From Monilinia fructicola (Eukaryota > Ascomycota > Leotiomycetes > Helotiales > Sclerotiniaceae), in assembly GCA_008692225.1 (NCBI GenBank), contig VICG01000001.1, positions 3,263,501-3,327,500 of the forward strand: 64,000 nucleotides of DNA, read 5' to 3'. The translations under genes were made by a program, and so were the position numbers. A model generated the notes under the pieces. It was given only the letters and a program-made list of their open reading frames with translations. It had not been told where the DNA came from and made no database searches. Shown piece by piece: positions 24,523-35,818 of the stretch. Numbering within the stretch: the stretch's first letter is position 1; each line of letters opens with the position of its first letter.

Positions 24523-25184
24523 ATGTCTGTCCCTCCAGGTGATAACTTCACACTAATGCATCACCAGTCTCGCCCCTATATCTAATATCCTGTCTATTAA
24601 CTAATCATACTAGGCGATCTCAGCGACAACAATGCCGGGATGCCCCCTCTCCGTTGATCGTTCCACTGCAAACGACATTGTAAACCAAGACCCCGCCCAA
24701 GCCAACCAATGAGGTCCTATGAATACCTGCCTGGCCTTACCAGCCGAAACCTCCTCACGGAAACATCAACAATCTTCGTAAGCAACCTTGAGTCAAATAT
24801 CGCATACTCTTTGAAAATACCAAAAACTAACTCTGTTGAAGCTGTCCCGCCATCTGCCAGCAACGTAGATCCAAGACAGCACCTCGTGCAGGATCGAATT
24901 GTTCTCCCGCACGAGAGCATGGGCTCCTCCAAAGCTTGGATGCGCGCCAGATCCCGCACCGGACCCAGCTCGACTGCCGGCCACCTCGTCCGCATCTTGC
25001 AGCAATACGGCGGGCTCCCCATCCGAAGCATCGTCGAGGCCATCTCGGAATCCCGGCTCGGGAAATACAACAAGCTTGCCGCCGCGGTCCCGGGAAGCGC
25101 TCGGTTACACAATTGTCGGAGTTGCTCGACGGCACCTGTCGTCAGATCTTCAGCAAGGCGAGCTATGCACCGCTCTTCGAATGA
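24523..25184 (+). CDS. Unrecognised gene with GC-rich third positions, frame broken
   Basis: Coding signal is read from protein-like composition and codon bias, not from homology. An ATG at 24523 opens MSVPPG; a likely 75-base intron (24539-24613) joins it to DLSDNNAGMP. The reading then needs a +1 change near 24643 and a -1 change near 24690 to continue as SYEYLPGLTSRNLLTE. A GTAAGC donor at about 24779 and an ACTAAC branch with a GAAG acceptor at about 24840 suggest a second intron. The clearest part (about 24840-25090) has strongly C/G-ending codons and includes HLVRILQQYGGLPIRSIVEA. A further -1 change near 25090 leads to TQLSELLDGTCRQIFSKASY and a stop at 25182-25184. Sequence on both sides is AT-leaning. 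I do not recognise a family. It may be a real short gene damaged by sequencing indels, a decayed gene, or a transferred fragment. Confidence 0.4.
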
Positions 25185-25928
25185 GTCCCCGACAGCAACG
25201 GATGGTGGCGTTTGGCGCCTAGGCTGTCTGTCGCCCCTATCAGGAAAATGCTCGGCGACGGCATGCTTGAATAAATTTTACTGCAGGATGAGCTTTCTGC
25301 GAGGGAGCCGCTCCTGTGTCTTCAACTTTTATCCTCTCCCGTGTCCTGAGGAAATGAGGGGACCTTCAACTTTTAGATGGATGTGAGTTTAAATAGGAAG
25401 GGTTTGGAGGAAGGAAGTCGTTGGCGTAGGATATTTCTTTTTTGTTGCCAAAAATAATAGCGTATGTTTCTAAAATTTATAAATTGTATTGTCTCCGGTA
25501 GTAAAAGAGAACCAGGAAGCCTTACTAAGGGCATCTTCAACTCCAAGGTGGATTTACTTTTGAAGGGAAAGAGCTTACTGAGTACATGGAGAAAGTTGTT
25601 GATATCAATAAATTCATTTAGCTTTTGTAAATGCAAGTAAAACTTTTGTCGACGCAAACATAACTACCATATTGAACGTGAAGTGAAGAAATGTGATTCA
25701 TGGTTTGTGATTTGAGTTGCGATATTCTTCTTGAGAAAATTGCATACTTGGTGATGTTCTCATCGATATCTCTTTTTTCCATACTTACTGCCTCTGTCTT
25801 ACAAGTATGATACCTTTGCGCCGCCCAGATTCGACATTACATCCACACGTGAAGCGAAAAGCAGGTCTTGATACATCTCATCATCCATTCCATCTTTCAT
25901 ACAATTCATATGGCCATGCCTAGGTGAT
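25185..25928. other. Intergenic spacer, nothing recognised
   Basis: About 740 bases between the unknown GC3-rich gene and the 3' end of the mitochondrial SSB gene. AT-rich with no coding signal. A CACGTG box lies at 25846-25851, about 80 bases beyond the SSB stop codon. Confidence 0.4.
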
Positions 25929-26566
25929 CTATGCGCTTGCTTCTGGAGTTCTCTTGTATTGGAGGACTTCGATTCTCTCTGTTGAATATGTGTTAGCTTG
26001 TGCCTTGTTCAAGGATGAGTGAGGACGGGAAGGAGATATATACGTTGAATGGCGCTCATGGCGCTTCTGTTCTTTCCTTCGGCATCTTGGTAGTTGTTCA
26101 TTTGTGCCTCAGCCTCCACGTATACCAAGGTTCTAAAAGTATATCAGCATAATTACTAGGTAATTCATCTCCAGTCCGATCTCAAGCTCGATATCTGCCC
26201 ATTATCTACATATGTAAGATACATGCATTTCTAGACCAAGCCCGCTCACGCACTTCCGTCTCAAAATTTCAAGAACCCCCAAAAAGAGAAAACCTACCCT
26301 TTCTCCAAACCGGAGATGAAATCTCTCTGTGGTCCCTCTGGCATAAAGCTCACGACTCGAAACCAACTTGTCTTTTGATTCTCTCCTCTACCGGAGCTTG
26401 TGCCAACCGCATACTTCAAAATCTCTTGTCCTTGGCTTGTGGCAGTTATTTCAGGCTTTTCGGCGAGACGACCGACGAGGGTGAGTTTGGCGAAAGTGTT
26501 GTTGCGGGCGCTGGTCGAGAAATTGCGCGAAAGGGTAGAAGGAATACTGCGACGGAGAGCGAACAT
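25929..26566 (-). CDS. RIM1: Mitochondrial single-stranded DNA-binding protein (Rim1-like)
   Basis: Three exons on the minus strand (26566-26298, 26132-26044, 25978-25929) encode 135 residues. The N-terminus MFALRRSIPSTLSRNFSTSA is rich in Arg and Ser without acids, a typical mitochondrial targeting peptide. The OB fold begins FAKLTLVGRLAEKPE, continues through ILKYAVGTSSGRG and KTSWFRVVSF, and the second exon supplies LVYVEAEAQM. These match the bacterial-type SSB fold of yeast Rim1 and human SSBP1, which coat single-stranded mtDNA during replication (family knowledge). Length agrees with Rim1 (135 residues). Junctions restore Gly and Gln codons exactly. The gene is intact. Confidence 0.9.
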
Positions 26567-26844
26567 CTTTGCGAATTTGGGAGGGGTGAAAAGGTTGGAT
26601 TGATCTTTTGGTAGGAGTGTGGAATGTAATGAGCGTAAGTTTGATATTGAATTTTTCTTTCCTTCTCTTTTTTTTTGACGTGGTTCGCGTTTTCACATTT
26701 TGGAGGACATCAAAAATAAAATTTGGAGATGGCATGAAATTAATGTATGCCTGAGGCACTTAACGTTTACCTATAGGTTATCTATCTATCGATAGCTAAT
26801 TACTAGGTATCCATGGATCTATCTAATATTTAAAGTTATTATTG

Positions 26845-26928
26845 TAGGAGTGAGGAGGGAGGAGGAAGGGAGAAGGGAGAAGGGAGACGGGAGAAGGGGA
26901 AGGGGGAAGGGGAGATTGGAGAGATAGG
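26845..26928. repeat. Polypurine GGGAGAA-type tract
   Basis: About 84 bases composed almost only of G and A on the plus strand, built from variants of GGGAGAAGGG. Such mirror-like purine tracts can adopt triplex or other non-B structures (general knowledge). Confidence 0.8.
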
Positions 26929-26978
26929 ACCAGAAATATCGATCAATAGTACTCGAGTATTCCATACTATAACTACCT

Positions 26979-26994
26979 ACCTAGGTAGGTATAC
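26979..26994. repeat. Palindrome ACCTACCTAGGTAGGT
   Basis: A 16-base perfect palindrome embedded in CTACCTACCTAGGTAGGTAT. Half-motifs (ACCTACCTA or TAGGTAGGT) recur at about 28880, 37340, 40400, 43300, 43660 and 59910, always in spacers. Confidence 0.7.
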
Positions 26995-27159
26995 TACACT
27001 ATACTAACTATACCACTATCCTACAAATCTCGTGACTGGATCGTGACTGAGACACTTGAAACGAAAATCTGGGGAAACCTTTCATCTCTCACAAACCTTC
27101 AATTACCTTCAATTTGATATTCCAAGATTCCGAGCACCAGCACAACATTTAATAGATCA

Positions 27160-27440
27160 ACATCAATACATACACTGATACATGTATTGATACATACATC
27201 GACATATACGTTGGCTGGTACATATATTGTACGTATATTGATACTCGAGTACATGAATTGATACATACGTTGTTGATACGTTGATACATTGATACGTCGA
27301 TACATTGATACGTTGATAGATACATTGATACATCTATACATCAATACATCAATACATCTCTACATCTCTACATCTATACAGCAATACATCCCATTCATCA
27401 ACAGATTCATCTACTGATACATACATCAATACATCGGTGC
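27160..27440. repeat. GATACATT/ACATCTAT minisatellite
   Basis: About 280 bases dominated by degenerate units such as TTGATACATA, TTGATACGTTGATAC and CATCTACATCTATA. Unit lengths of about 6-11 bases vary, giving long spurious open frames on the minus strand with repeated Ile-Asn-Val-Ser. Confidence 0.85.
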
Positions 27441-28184
27441 ATCACTCACTATGTCGATATCGCGGAGAATGCTGCATATTTACGCGATCAAACATTGAAT
27501 GCAACTGTATTGACGCCTGAATGAGGAAATCCTCAATGCACCTCGTAGAAAAAGAAATCTTGGAATCTTGGAGGTCGCCGACTAAATTCAACTTTTGACT
27601 TCATTGCGATATCTCTACTTCCGTGATGGTTACCAATACCATACCTTCAAACACGAGAGGTTCAAGATCATGCCAGCGGATCCCAAATAATGATAACGTC
27701 TTGTCATCGCGGATACGAGCATCATATCTGCATCTCTTCTTTGCCCAAGAGAATCTCAGTTCAACCACCTCTTTCATGCCTTGCATGCTGGTCTCAGCTA
27801 CGACAGAATACCAAGTAAAAAAACCGGTGTACGCCGTGGTCAATTGAACAAAACTTGAGCACAAAACCCTACCTACCCGAGACGGTGTTACCTATGATGC
27901 TATGTATTGTCACCATCATCTTGGTTGGAGTCTTTCTAGATGGTCGTTCCTGTCATACTACTACCTGATGTACTCCAGACTTTCATAATCTGCAGAAATT
28001 GAAATCGTGGTATGGATTGCATGCTTGATCATAATCAAAATCACTTCGCATAAGATACAGCTTTTTACAGCCCCCCACATCATGAAATGATGAAACACAA
28101 CAAGGAGGGATGATGGGTGGGTGTATCAGAATTTCGAATGAAGTTGTTTCTTTTCAAATTTGATTCAACAAATTGGATCTTCTT

Positions 28185-28219
28185 CCTTTCCTTTCCTTTC
28201 CTTTCCTTTCCTTTCCTTT
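28185..28219. repeat. (CTTTC)n microsatellite
   Basis: Seven tandem pyrimidine pentamers, CTTTC, followed by a C/T-rich tail. Confidence 0.95.
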
Positions 28220-30065
28220 TCTTCCCTCACCCCTCCCCCCTCTTGAGCAGAAGCGTTACATTAACGCGTTGAAGCAGTTGTTGACACGAACGGAGATTTT
28301 TTCTTTTCAAATTATGATAGGTCGGAAGAACACCGGAAGACTACTTCAGGTATGTAGCAAAGGATCAATGTGCGAGCGGGATAAGGAAATCAAGGATGCA
28401 CATTGCAACATTCACGGATTGGACCGACCGAAAATGAAAAGGGGTCTAAATCTTTCTGTACCTTAACCTATTCCTCATCGAGAATAGGTATCTTGAGAAT
28501 ATCCAAATGACTCCCGGAATTGCTACCTATCATCAGCCTAACCTTAGCAACCTTGAACACTTACAGTATCATCCATCCATCCATCTACTGAGGTTTTCAT
28601 TGCACTTTCAATGCCATTCCCGGCATACGAATGAAGTACAGTACAGTACTCATCTAATCCTGGTCAAGCAATAATATGTATCCTCAAGCAATAACGTCAA
28701 GGAATATGTACCGGCTATGCAATGCACAGCTCATATTATCTTTTCTAACCCCCGATGACTTGCTTCCAAACATTGAGAGGCGTCAACGACATGGGGAATT
28801 GAGGTGGTTATTGATAGATCGGGTATGTTATGTATGATCAATCAAGAAAAGCAAAGAACTCGAGAAAAGAAAATAGTTTACCTACCTAATAGCTGAAGGT
28901 AGGTATGTGAAGCCCTTTTTTGAAAAGAGAATCTTAAAAAGCGAACTGGATGATTGATCTAATAATAAGCCACAGCATGACCAAATAACTCGGATCTTCT
29001 CCACAGCTCATTTTGATAACAATCTAATCTCGCTACTTAGCTAGCTGCTGCTACCTACTACTACTTACAAGTTACAACGGGACTACTATGGGTCTAATGC
29101 TCTTTTGAGCTCTCCTCCAGTTCACAAATTTCTTAATTGGCTTCTCTGATTGACAGATTAGATACGGCAAGAAATGAAGATCATTATATTGGGCCGAATT
29201 CCAAGCTTTTTTTTCTCCGGATTACCGAGTACCGTCTCTCGAACAGACCACTCATTTCCCCTCCATAACATTTGGACGTGGCTTTGACATGAGAAAAATA
29301 TCACTTCAACTCTTTTGTGGCACTGCATCGCATTGCTTGTAATCCCTACATCTCCGATTGTTCCCTTTCATGCACCGTATGAGAAGTGGTAACATTTTCG
29401 TATTGCAGACGCCTTCCTGTGAGTGCAGGGTGATGTTAAGGCGGGGATTATGTCAAGCTACAGGAAAAAGTATCCGTTAATGGGTCTGCTTTAACCACCC
29501 CCAAGAAGAGCCTACCTTGCAGTAGATCATCGCGGTTCACGGTCCGCTGTAATTCCATGTCAAATCGTTCATCGCAGGCACACCGGCTGTTGAAAGCACA
29601 TGAGAACCATGCACAAACCCACCCAGTATTCACCAAGCGATCCCCCATCGGATAGCGTAATCTCTCATAAACGCCTCCGCGCCTACATCTATTATCCAAA
29701 GCAAAGTTAAGTACCTTTACATTTCTCATTTGTACCGGTCTTTATATGACATCTATACAATATACCTCTCCAATGCTCATTTATACCCAGGCGAACCATT
29801 GGAGCTATTACATAACCTGGCTTAGTCCTCGCTCAAAGTAGTCGCTACATGTTTTATGCGTTTGTTTTGATCGTTATACTCCTCCCTTGTTTTTAGATCA
29901 AGCTTTCTTTTTTAAAATACTTATGTAGCTTCCAAGGTGATACACATCAGGCCATCATCACACTGAGAGAAGCTTCGGCCATAGTCTCCCTTCCCACCAG
30001 GAGTACTTCCCTCAACATTGTGTTCCGGTGCCAGGAACCTGGTATCGACTTTGAGGAAGTTTATA

Positions 30066-33000
30066 ATGAAAATCGAGGCCTGCTTGTTGCTGCTATTGGG
30101 TGCTTCTATTCAATTAGTATCTACTGCACCATTGGAGGGGCACCCCTTCAAGAAACGCGATGATTCTATAGCTTCATCTTCGACGATCACTTCTACGTCA
30201 CCGTCGATCTCAAGTGGCGCGAAAGATCCAGAAGGAAGCAATGAAAGTTCCATAGCAAGTCCAACTACAGTACACTCACAGAGTAGTTCTTTGCCAATGA
30301 CTAGATCGACTTCGAGTTCAGTAATGCTGACTGCGACTGCTTCGATGTCCTCAATAAGCGAAGCAGCTACAAGTATATCCATCACAGATTCAACCTATAA
30401 TTGTATGAAATGTCCATTTCCTTCAGGTTCGACAACATGCTGACAATATAGCAGCTACAATACCGTCTGGCCAATTACCCCTTGAACCTCAGATCACACC
30501 AGGTCTTGCAATTGCAGGAGTTATCCTCATCGTTACCGGCGCGTTGTATACTTTTATCGGAATCAAGAACACATGGCTGCACATCTTTCTTTCTGCAGGA
30601 TACCTCGTCAGTGTCGCAATTACCGTACTGATACTATACGTGATGGACCTCCCAGTTAGCAATGCGGTGCAAGGAGCATATCTTATTGCAATCGTACTAC
30701 CTGGTTTTATCGTTGGAGGGTGCTCATTGATATTCACGGAGATGACTGAGGGTCTGGGGTGCCTTTTAGGTGGATTCAACTTCAGTATGTGGCTGCTCGT
30801 GATGAAGGCTGGCGGACTAATCGCCTCAACAAGTGGAAAATCCATATTCATTGCAGCACTCAGTATTTCAGGATTTGCATTATCCTTCAGTCATTATACC
30901 AGAACGTACGGTTTGATCGTATGCATATCTTTCTCTGGCTCCACAGCTATCGTCCTCGGAATCGATTGTTTTAGTAGAGCCGGCCTAAAGGAGTTTTGGG
31001 CTTATCTATGGAACTTGAATCAAAACTTGTTTCCACTAGGCGCGACCACATACCCTGTAACCAAAGGGATTCGTGTCGAAATTGCTGCAATTTTCGTTAT
31101 ATTCTTAGCTGGTCTAGTGTCTCAATCGAAGATACACAAGATTATCCAAGATCGCCGTGCGCAAAGAATGGCGGAGCGACAAGAAAACGCAAGGTCACTA
31201 GAAGAGGAGGAAATGAATGTAGGAAGAAGGATCGAGGCTCACAATATTGAAGAAAAGGAACAGTGGGAGAAGATATACGGTGATAAGCGTCACTCAGGAG
31301 ATGGATCAACAGGAGATTCCGGAGTTGGTGACATGGAGAGTTCAAAGCGAGGACCTCCTAGCACAATTAATTCTATCCGGGAGCTTGATGGAAGAGAAAT
31401 TGGGATTTTAGATGTTCCATCACCTACACAATCCAACCGCGCAGGGCTTATAATGCCTGATAACATAGGGCAGGATGGAAGAGTTACAATACGCGTTGCT
31501 CGAGATATTGAATCCGAAGCTGAAAAAATCGGGGGTAGGAGTTTTGTCCCATTATCTCAACTTAGTCAAGAGTCTTGTAGATCGCAAACATCCACAACTC
31601 CACCAGGAGAAAATCAGGCTTTTGACGCCGACGGAGATCACCAAAGAAATCAGCCTTTACAGCAAACTTCGAGAAGTCCAAATAACCCAGGGATAACCGT
31701 TGCGCCTGAGATAGTTCCTCTTCCATTCAAAATTCCCCGAAAATGAAATTGAAGATGATCGCTCTTCAGTTGCTACCTTTGCGGACGAGGAGCTAGCGGC
31801 GAACAATAAAGGATCAAGAAAAACACTTAGTGATGGGCCAGAATTATCAAGAAGATTATCTGCGCTATCGAAAAAGAAATCTCAAAGGTATTCGAAAGAA
31901 CAAGGTGTTAGTACAGAGAATTTTGTGATCCCCTATGCCCAACGAAGCCGATCGTGCAAGTTCTATTGCTGCAACAGTGGACGATCTCAGTGATGACGAA
32001 GATTTGGAGAGGAGAAGTATCCGTTCATCATTTGTCGAGCAAGAATCGCCTGTGTCAGATGCAGAATCTCCTGCAGAGGAAAGTCAACAAAGCGAGCAAA
32101 GTCTGGTCTTATCAACTCAGACGGCAGCAGAGCCACGGGAGAATCCATCTGAAGAGACGATTATTCCATCCCCAGTTAGCCCAGCCTCCGAAGATGCACA
32201 TAATGTGCTAGCTAGCGCAGCATGTGGTATGACACAAAGCTTTGAGGTTCGACCAAAGACGGGAAGTAACGATGCTACCGATTCTCTTAACACTCCTCGA
32301 AGGGAAGAAACGCCGAAAAATTCAATGCAACCACCGCGCTCCTTAACACCAAGTCAGGATCCAGCGCCCAGCACAGAGTGTGCGACGGAAAGAAAGCGAT
32401 GATGACAAGGAGAACAAAACCGAATCGATTTCCAAAGTAGAGCCATCCGTCACATCTGTAGCTGATATCGAGACTACAACCCTCACGAAAGATCAGTTGC
32501 CTTCGCATCTTTCGAGGGTTGTCATGTCGTATCGTACGAACGAATGGGCGAAACATTTAAGCCACGCCGATTCTCCCGCAATTGGACGAGTTGGATATTT
32601 CCGAAGATGTCAATGAAGACTCGAAAGCAGAATCGGCGGTTCCTGTGGATGTTGAAGCGCTTCAACAAACAGCCCACAATGCTCTGCCCCCACCTGCACC
32701 ACGGTCATCTTCTCAAAATTCTACTCAGACTCCGGGCTTGACCAGATCAAGTTCAAACTCAATCGAATATCCCTCCGTTTGCAACGATACCCGAAGGTTC
32801 CTCTGTCCATGGTCATGATGGGCTGACACGAAACTCTTCGCAGCAATCGATGGGTGGGGTTTCAGTACAAAGGCCACTACGCAACACTTCCAGCCCTAAT
32901 ATTCCAGAGCAAATTGTCGAATCGCCCGGGAGGGGGGTTACATCTTCGCCACGAAATTTCTCGCCATTGAGTTCTCCATTCGGAGGTTCAAACACATTAA

Positions 33001-33630
33001 TGGGAAAGCGAGACACGATGATTCGCAACAGGTCATCCTACTTCACCCGGCACAAATACTTCCTCGCGTTCTATGGCCCCAACTTCTGAGCCGAACCAAT
33101 TCTCACCCTCACAATTTCATTCGTCTACCACTTCACAAATGGGCAGTGAATCGGGTTCAAATCGTGATTCGTTTTATAATCACCATGCAAACACATCATC
33201 GTCAATCTTCGCTGAAGATGGTGACGATATTCCTCTCTCCCACCGCCGCGACCTCATCCGTCAATCCACTCAACAACCTCTGATTCAACCTGCCACGAGC
33301 TTCAACTCTCATCAACCGCGACGTCAATCGGGGGCTATAAATCCAATGGCCAGGGAACAGCAATTAGCGACCTGGAGAGCAAGCGTCACGCATGATTGCA
33401 GGTTCATAAACAGAAGGAGATGGAATGGAGTTGAGAGGCAGAGAAGTGTGCTATGGCAGGAACGACGGGCGGAGGAGATGCGGAGAGCCGTGGAGCGGAG
33501 CAAGAAAGAGGAGAGGGAGGAGAGAAGGGATGAAAGGATGAGAGCTAATGGGGCTGGAATGGAAGAGCTGCATCGGAAGATGTTGTCGCGGATGCAGGAT
33601 GAGGCAAGGAGGAATGATGTGAGCCTGTGA
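30066..33630 (+). CDS. DUF4203 (TM7S3/TM198-like) membrane protein with long cytosolic tail; several frame breaks
   Basis: Exon 1 (30066-30402) starts MKIEACLLLLLGASIQLVST, a signal peptide, followed by a KKR dibasic site and a Ser/Thr-rich stretch expected to be extracellular and glycosylated. A 49-base intron (30403-30451) leads to a run of about seven hydrophobic helices with the family block VLPGFIVGGCSLIFTEMTEG and LGGFNFSMWLLVMKAGGLI. After the helices comes a coiled-coil, basic QDRRAQRMAERQENARS, then a long Ser/Pro-rich disordered tail. The C-terminus LATWRAS ... RRAEEMRRAVERSKKEE is also typical of the family. The first frame stops at 31744-31746, but the tail clearly continues to 33630 through about six further single-base frame changes (near 31735, 31930, 32390, 32575, 32770 and 33020-33060), each explained by one extra base, often in a C run. 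Function of the family in fungi is unknown. The first acceptor is a tandem TAG/CAG (NAGNAG). Confidence 0.8.
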
Positions 33631-34236
33631 GTGCAGTGCAGTGCAGTGCGTGGTCAATTGGAGTAGCGACATGAAGTGGGAAGGGTAATTCATTAATGTT
33701 TAACTGTCGGAACGATGTGTGGATAGGCGGAGAAGTCTAATGAGGCGTGATCCCTGCTCGGCGCTGCAGGCAAGTTTCTTGTACATATATATATATATTT
33801 GATTTGAAAGGGTGTTGGTTTGGCAATGAGATACCCGCGCCCGAGGGGCAACAGGACGTGTGTTATCAGATACAGAGGGATAGCGGTGATGGCCATGGAC
33901 AAGCATGGACACTCTTGCACAGCGAAGCTCGAAGCTCGAAACGACGATGCGTCTAGCGGTCGGTGGTGTTGGGGAATTTCTTCCCGCCGCGATCTTTACC
34001 CCTCGCGCGCGACCGTTCATCTGGACATCTCTAGCTAGATCTTCTCGCTCGCGAGATGCTTTTGGAATATCTTTAATCACCCCCCTCTCTCTCTCCTGTA
34101 TCTGTATCTCCCGTACCGCTCCATCGTCACCCGTCCCACGTCCCAACCGTGACATCTTGTCTTGCTGGATAATACTAGCGAGTCACCGTGACTCGATATT
34201 CACCCGCCATCCGCTCTTGAAAATTCTTCCCCCCTG

Positions 34237-34252
34237 CCCCCCCCCCCCCCCC
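34237..34252. repeat. C16 homopolymer
   Basis: Uninterrupted run of C, preceded by further C-rich sequence. Its length is unreliable in most sequencing chemistries. Confidence 0.9.
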
Positions 34253-34399
34253 ATTCATCCACCGCCCGCAACCCGACAACCTGAAAACTTCATCGCGCAT
34301 TCGTTAATTGGCCATCGTGATTCAACATGGATTGTTCTCTCGTGATTACCACTGCTTTGTCATAGTGTTAGATGGTGCGATCTGGTGATCTGATGTGAT

Positions 34400-34466
34400 G
34401 ACTGTTGACTGTCGACTGTCGACTGTTGACTATTGACTATTAACTATTAACTATTGAATATTGACT
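34400..34466. repeat. GACTGTT heptamer ladder
   Basis: About nine heptamers that drift along the array from GACTGTT/GACTGTC to GACTATT and then AACTATT, a visible gradient of point changes within one tandem array. Confidence 0.85.
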
Positions 34467-34614
34467 AATTATTCTTTTCTCTTCTTTGATATTCTTTGAG
34501 ATCCCCATACTTGGGACCCGCTTGCTGCGAAATTTATGTTCTGGGAGGGTATTGGGGGGTTACGGGATGGATGGTTGGGGGTGGTTTGTTTTGGTTTTGG
34601 GTGGAGGCTTAGAC

Positions 34615-34641
34615 GGAGGGAGGGAGGGAGGGAGGGAGGGA
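34615..34641. repeat. (GGGA)n microsatellite
   Basis: Six tandem GGGA units on the plus strand, which together contain enough G-triplets to form a G-quadruplex in principle. Confidence 0.9.
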
Positions 34642-35389
34642 AGGATGAATGGGGGGATGGGCTTTGTTACTGTAGGTGGTGTTAGTCGGGGGGTGTGAGA
34701 CACGATGGATACGAAAGGTCGGTAGACATGTCACATATGCCAAAGAAGTTTTTCATGCGACTTGGTGACTTGGTGACCGTTAGTTGGCGTTAGTTGGCGG
34801 TCGGGAGTGGGGATTGGGGATTGGAATTCGGAGATGATGGGGTTGGATGTCGGGGATAGGGTGTCGTAGGTACGTAGAGGCAATGCGTTGGGTGATGAGA
34901 CGGTGTGGGTGTCACGTGTGCACGTATAGCCCTAGTCGTCCGTTGTAACTTTGCGGAGTGTTGAGTTGGCTGGGTGGGCGGATGATATTGTGCTTGGATG
35001 GATGTTGTACGTCGGATGGAAATTGCATGAATGAGTGGGTGCAATGGTCGGGTCTTGGACTCTTGGATTGTTGAGGTTTTGGGATGGGATGGGATGAGAT
35101 GGGATGAAATTCGGATTTGTCGGGAAAGTGGATGGGCTCTCAAGCCATCATGCCATGAGCTTAACATGGATACCGGGGTCGTGACTTACTGCTTGCATTT
35201 CTTGGATGTAGATCAGATGAATCATGAATGGGTGTTGGGTGAGGGTCTCGATTGGATGGAGGGAGCCTCAGCGAGGCGGGCGAGTTTACCTGTCGTTCGT
35301 ATGGGTAGAGCTGAAACTTGGGTTGGTGTATTCATCACCTACCATTCTCGCATCGAACATCGCCTTGAGGTCCCGGAAGTAGTTTTGAT

Positions 35390-35413
35390 GGGGGGGGGGG
35401 GGGGGGGGGGGGG
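35390..35413. repeat. G24 homopolymer
   Basis: Uninterrupted run of about 24 G. Exact length is unlikely to be reliable. Confidence 0.9.
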
Positions 35414-35786
35414 TGTGAGTCCCAGGGCTGAAAGCTTGAGTGGGATTTAGGAGGTTTAGGAGATACTTGGGGTCTGAAGCTTGAAGCTTGAAATTGGACG
35501 TGCTGGATCTTTGGATTTCCGACGTTTTTTTGATGGGTAAGGGTGAGCTAGATCAGGTAAGGTATGTACTGTGTTAATTGAACCTTTGACAGGCTTCAGG
35601 GGTAAACTCGGGAAGGACGAGGTTCATTTCCGAGGGGTTGGGTCGGGAGTTGATTGTTGTCTCGAGTCTTGAGGAGGTGCAGAGTTTGAGGACTGCCGGC
35701 CGGATGGATGCAATCTCAGATTGAAGGAAGGAAGGATGCTGTAGGAGATGACGGATGATATGCTCTGGAATAATATGACTGGAACG

Positions 35787-35818
35787 CATAATCATATCAT
35801 ATCATATCATATCATATC
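35787..35818. repeat. (CATAT)n microsatellite
   Basis: Six tandem CATAT/ATCAT units with no coding context. Confidence 0.9.

Larger units (their letters stand above)
26567..30065. other. Intergenic spacer, 3.5 kb, repeat-rich
   Basis: Spacer between the divergent SSB and DUF4203 genes. It holds a purine tract (26845-26928), a perfect ACCTACCTAGGTAGGT palindrome (26979-26994), a GATACATT minisatellite (27160-27440) and a CTTTC array (28185-28219), all listed separately. A minus-strand frame of 87 codons at 27864-27601 has a protein-like middle (RFSWAKKRCRYDARI) but no domain or splice context. No other gene is seen. Confidence 0.45.

Noticed and set aside
27099..27344. 81-codon minus-strand frame rich in Ile, Asn, Val and Ser
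   Set aside because: It is a translation of the GATACATT minisatellite.
30066..33630. Programmed ribosomal frameshifting to explain the DUF4203 gene
   Set aside because: Six or more shifts in one gene, with no slippery heptamer plus structure, and the same pattern in unrelated neighbours, make sequencing indels far more likely.
33905..34345. 146-codon plus-strand frame
   Set aside because: Ends in a poly-Pro run from the C16 homopolymer. Overlapped by a minus-strand frame of similar length, and no conserved block is seen.
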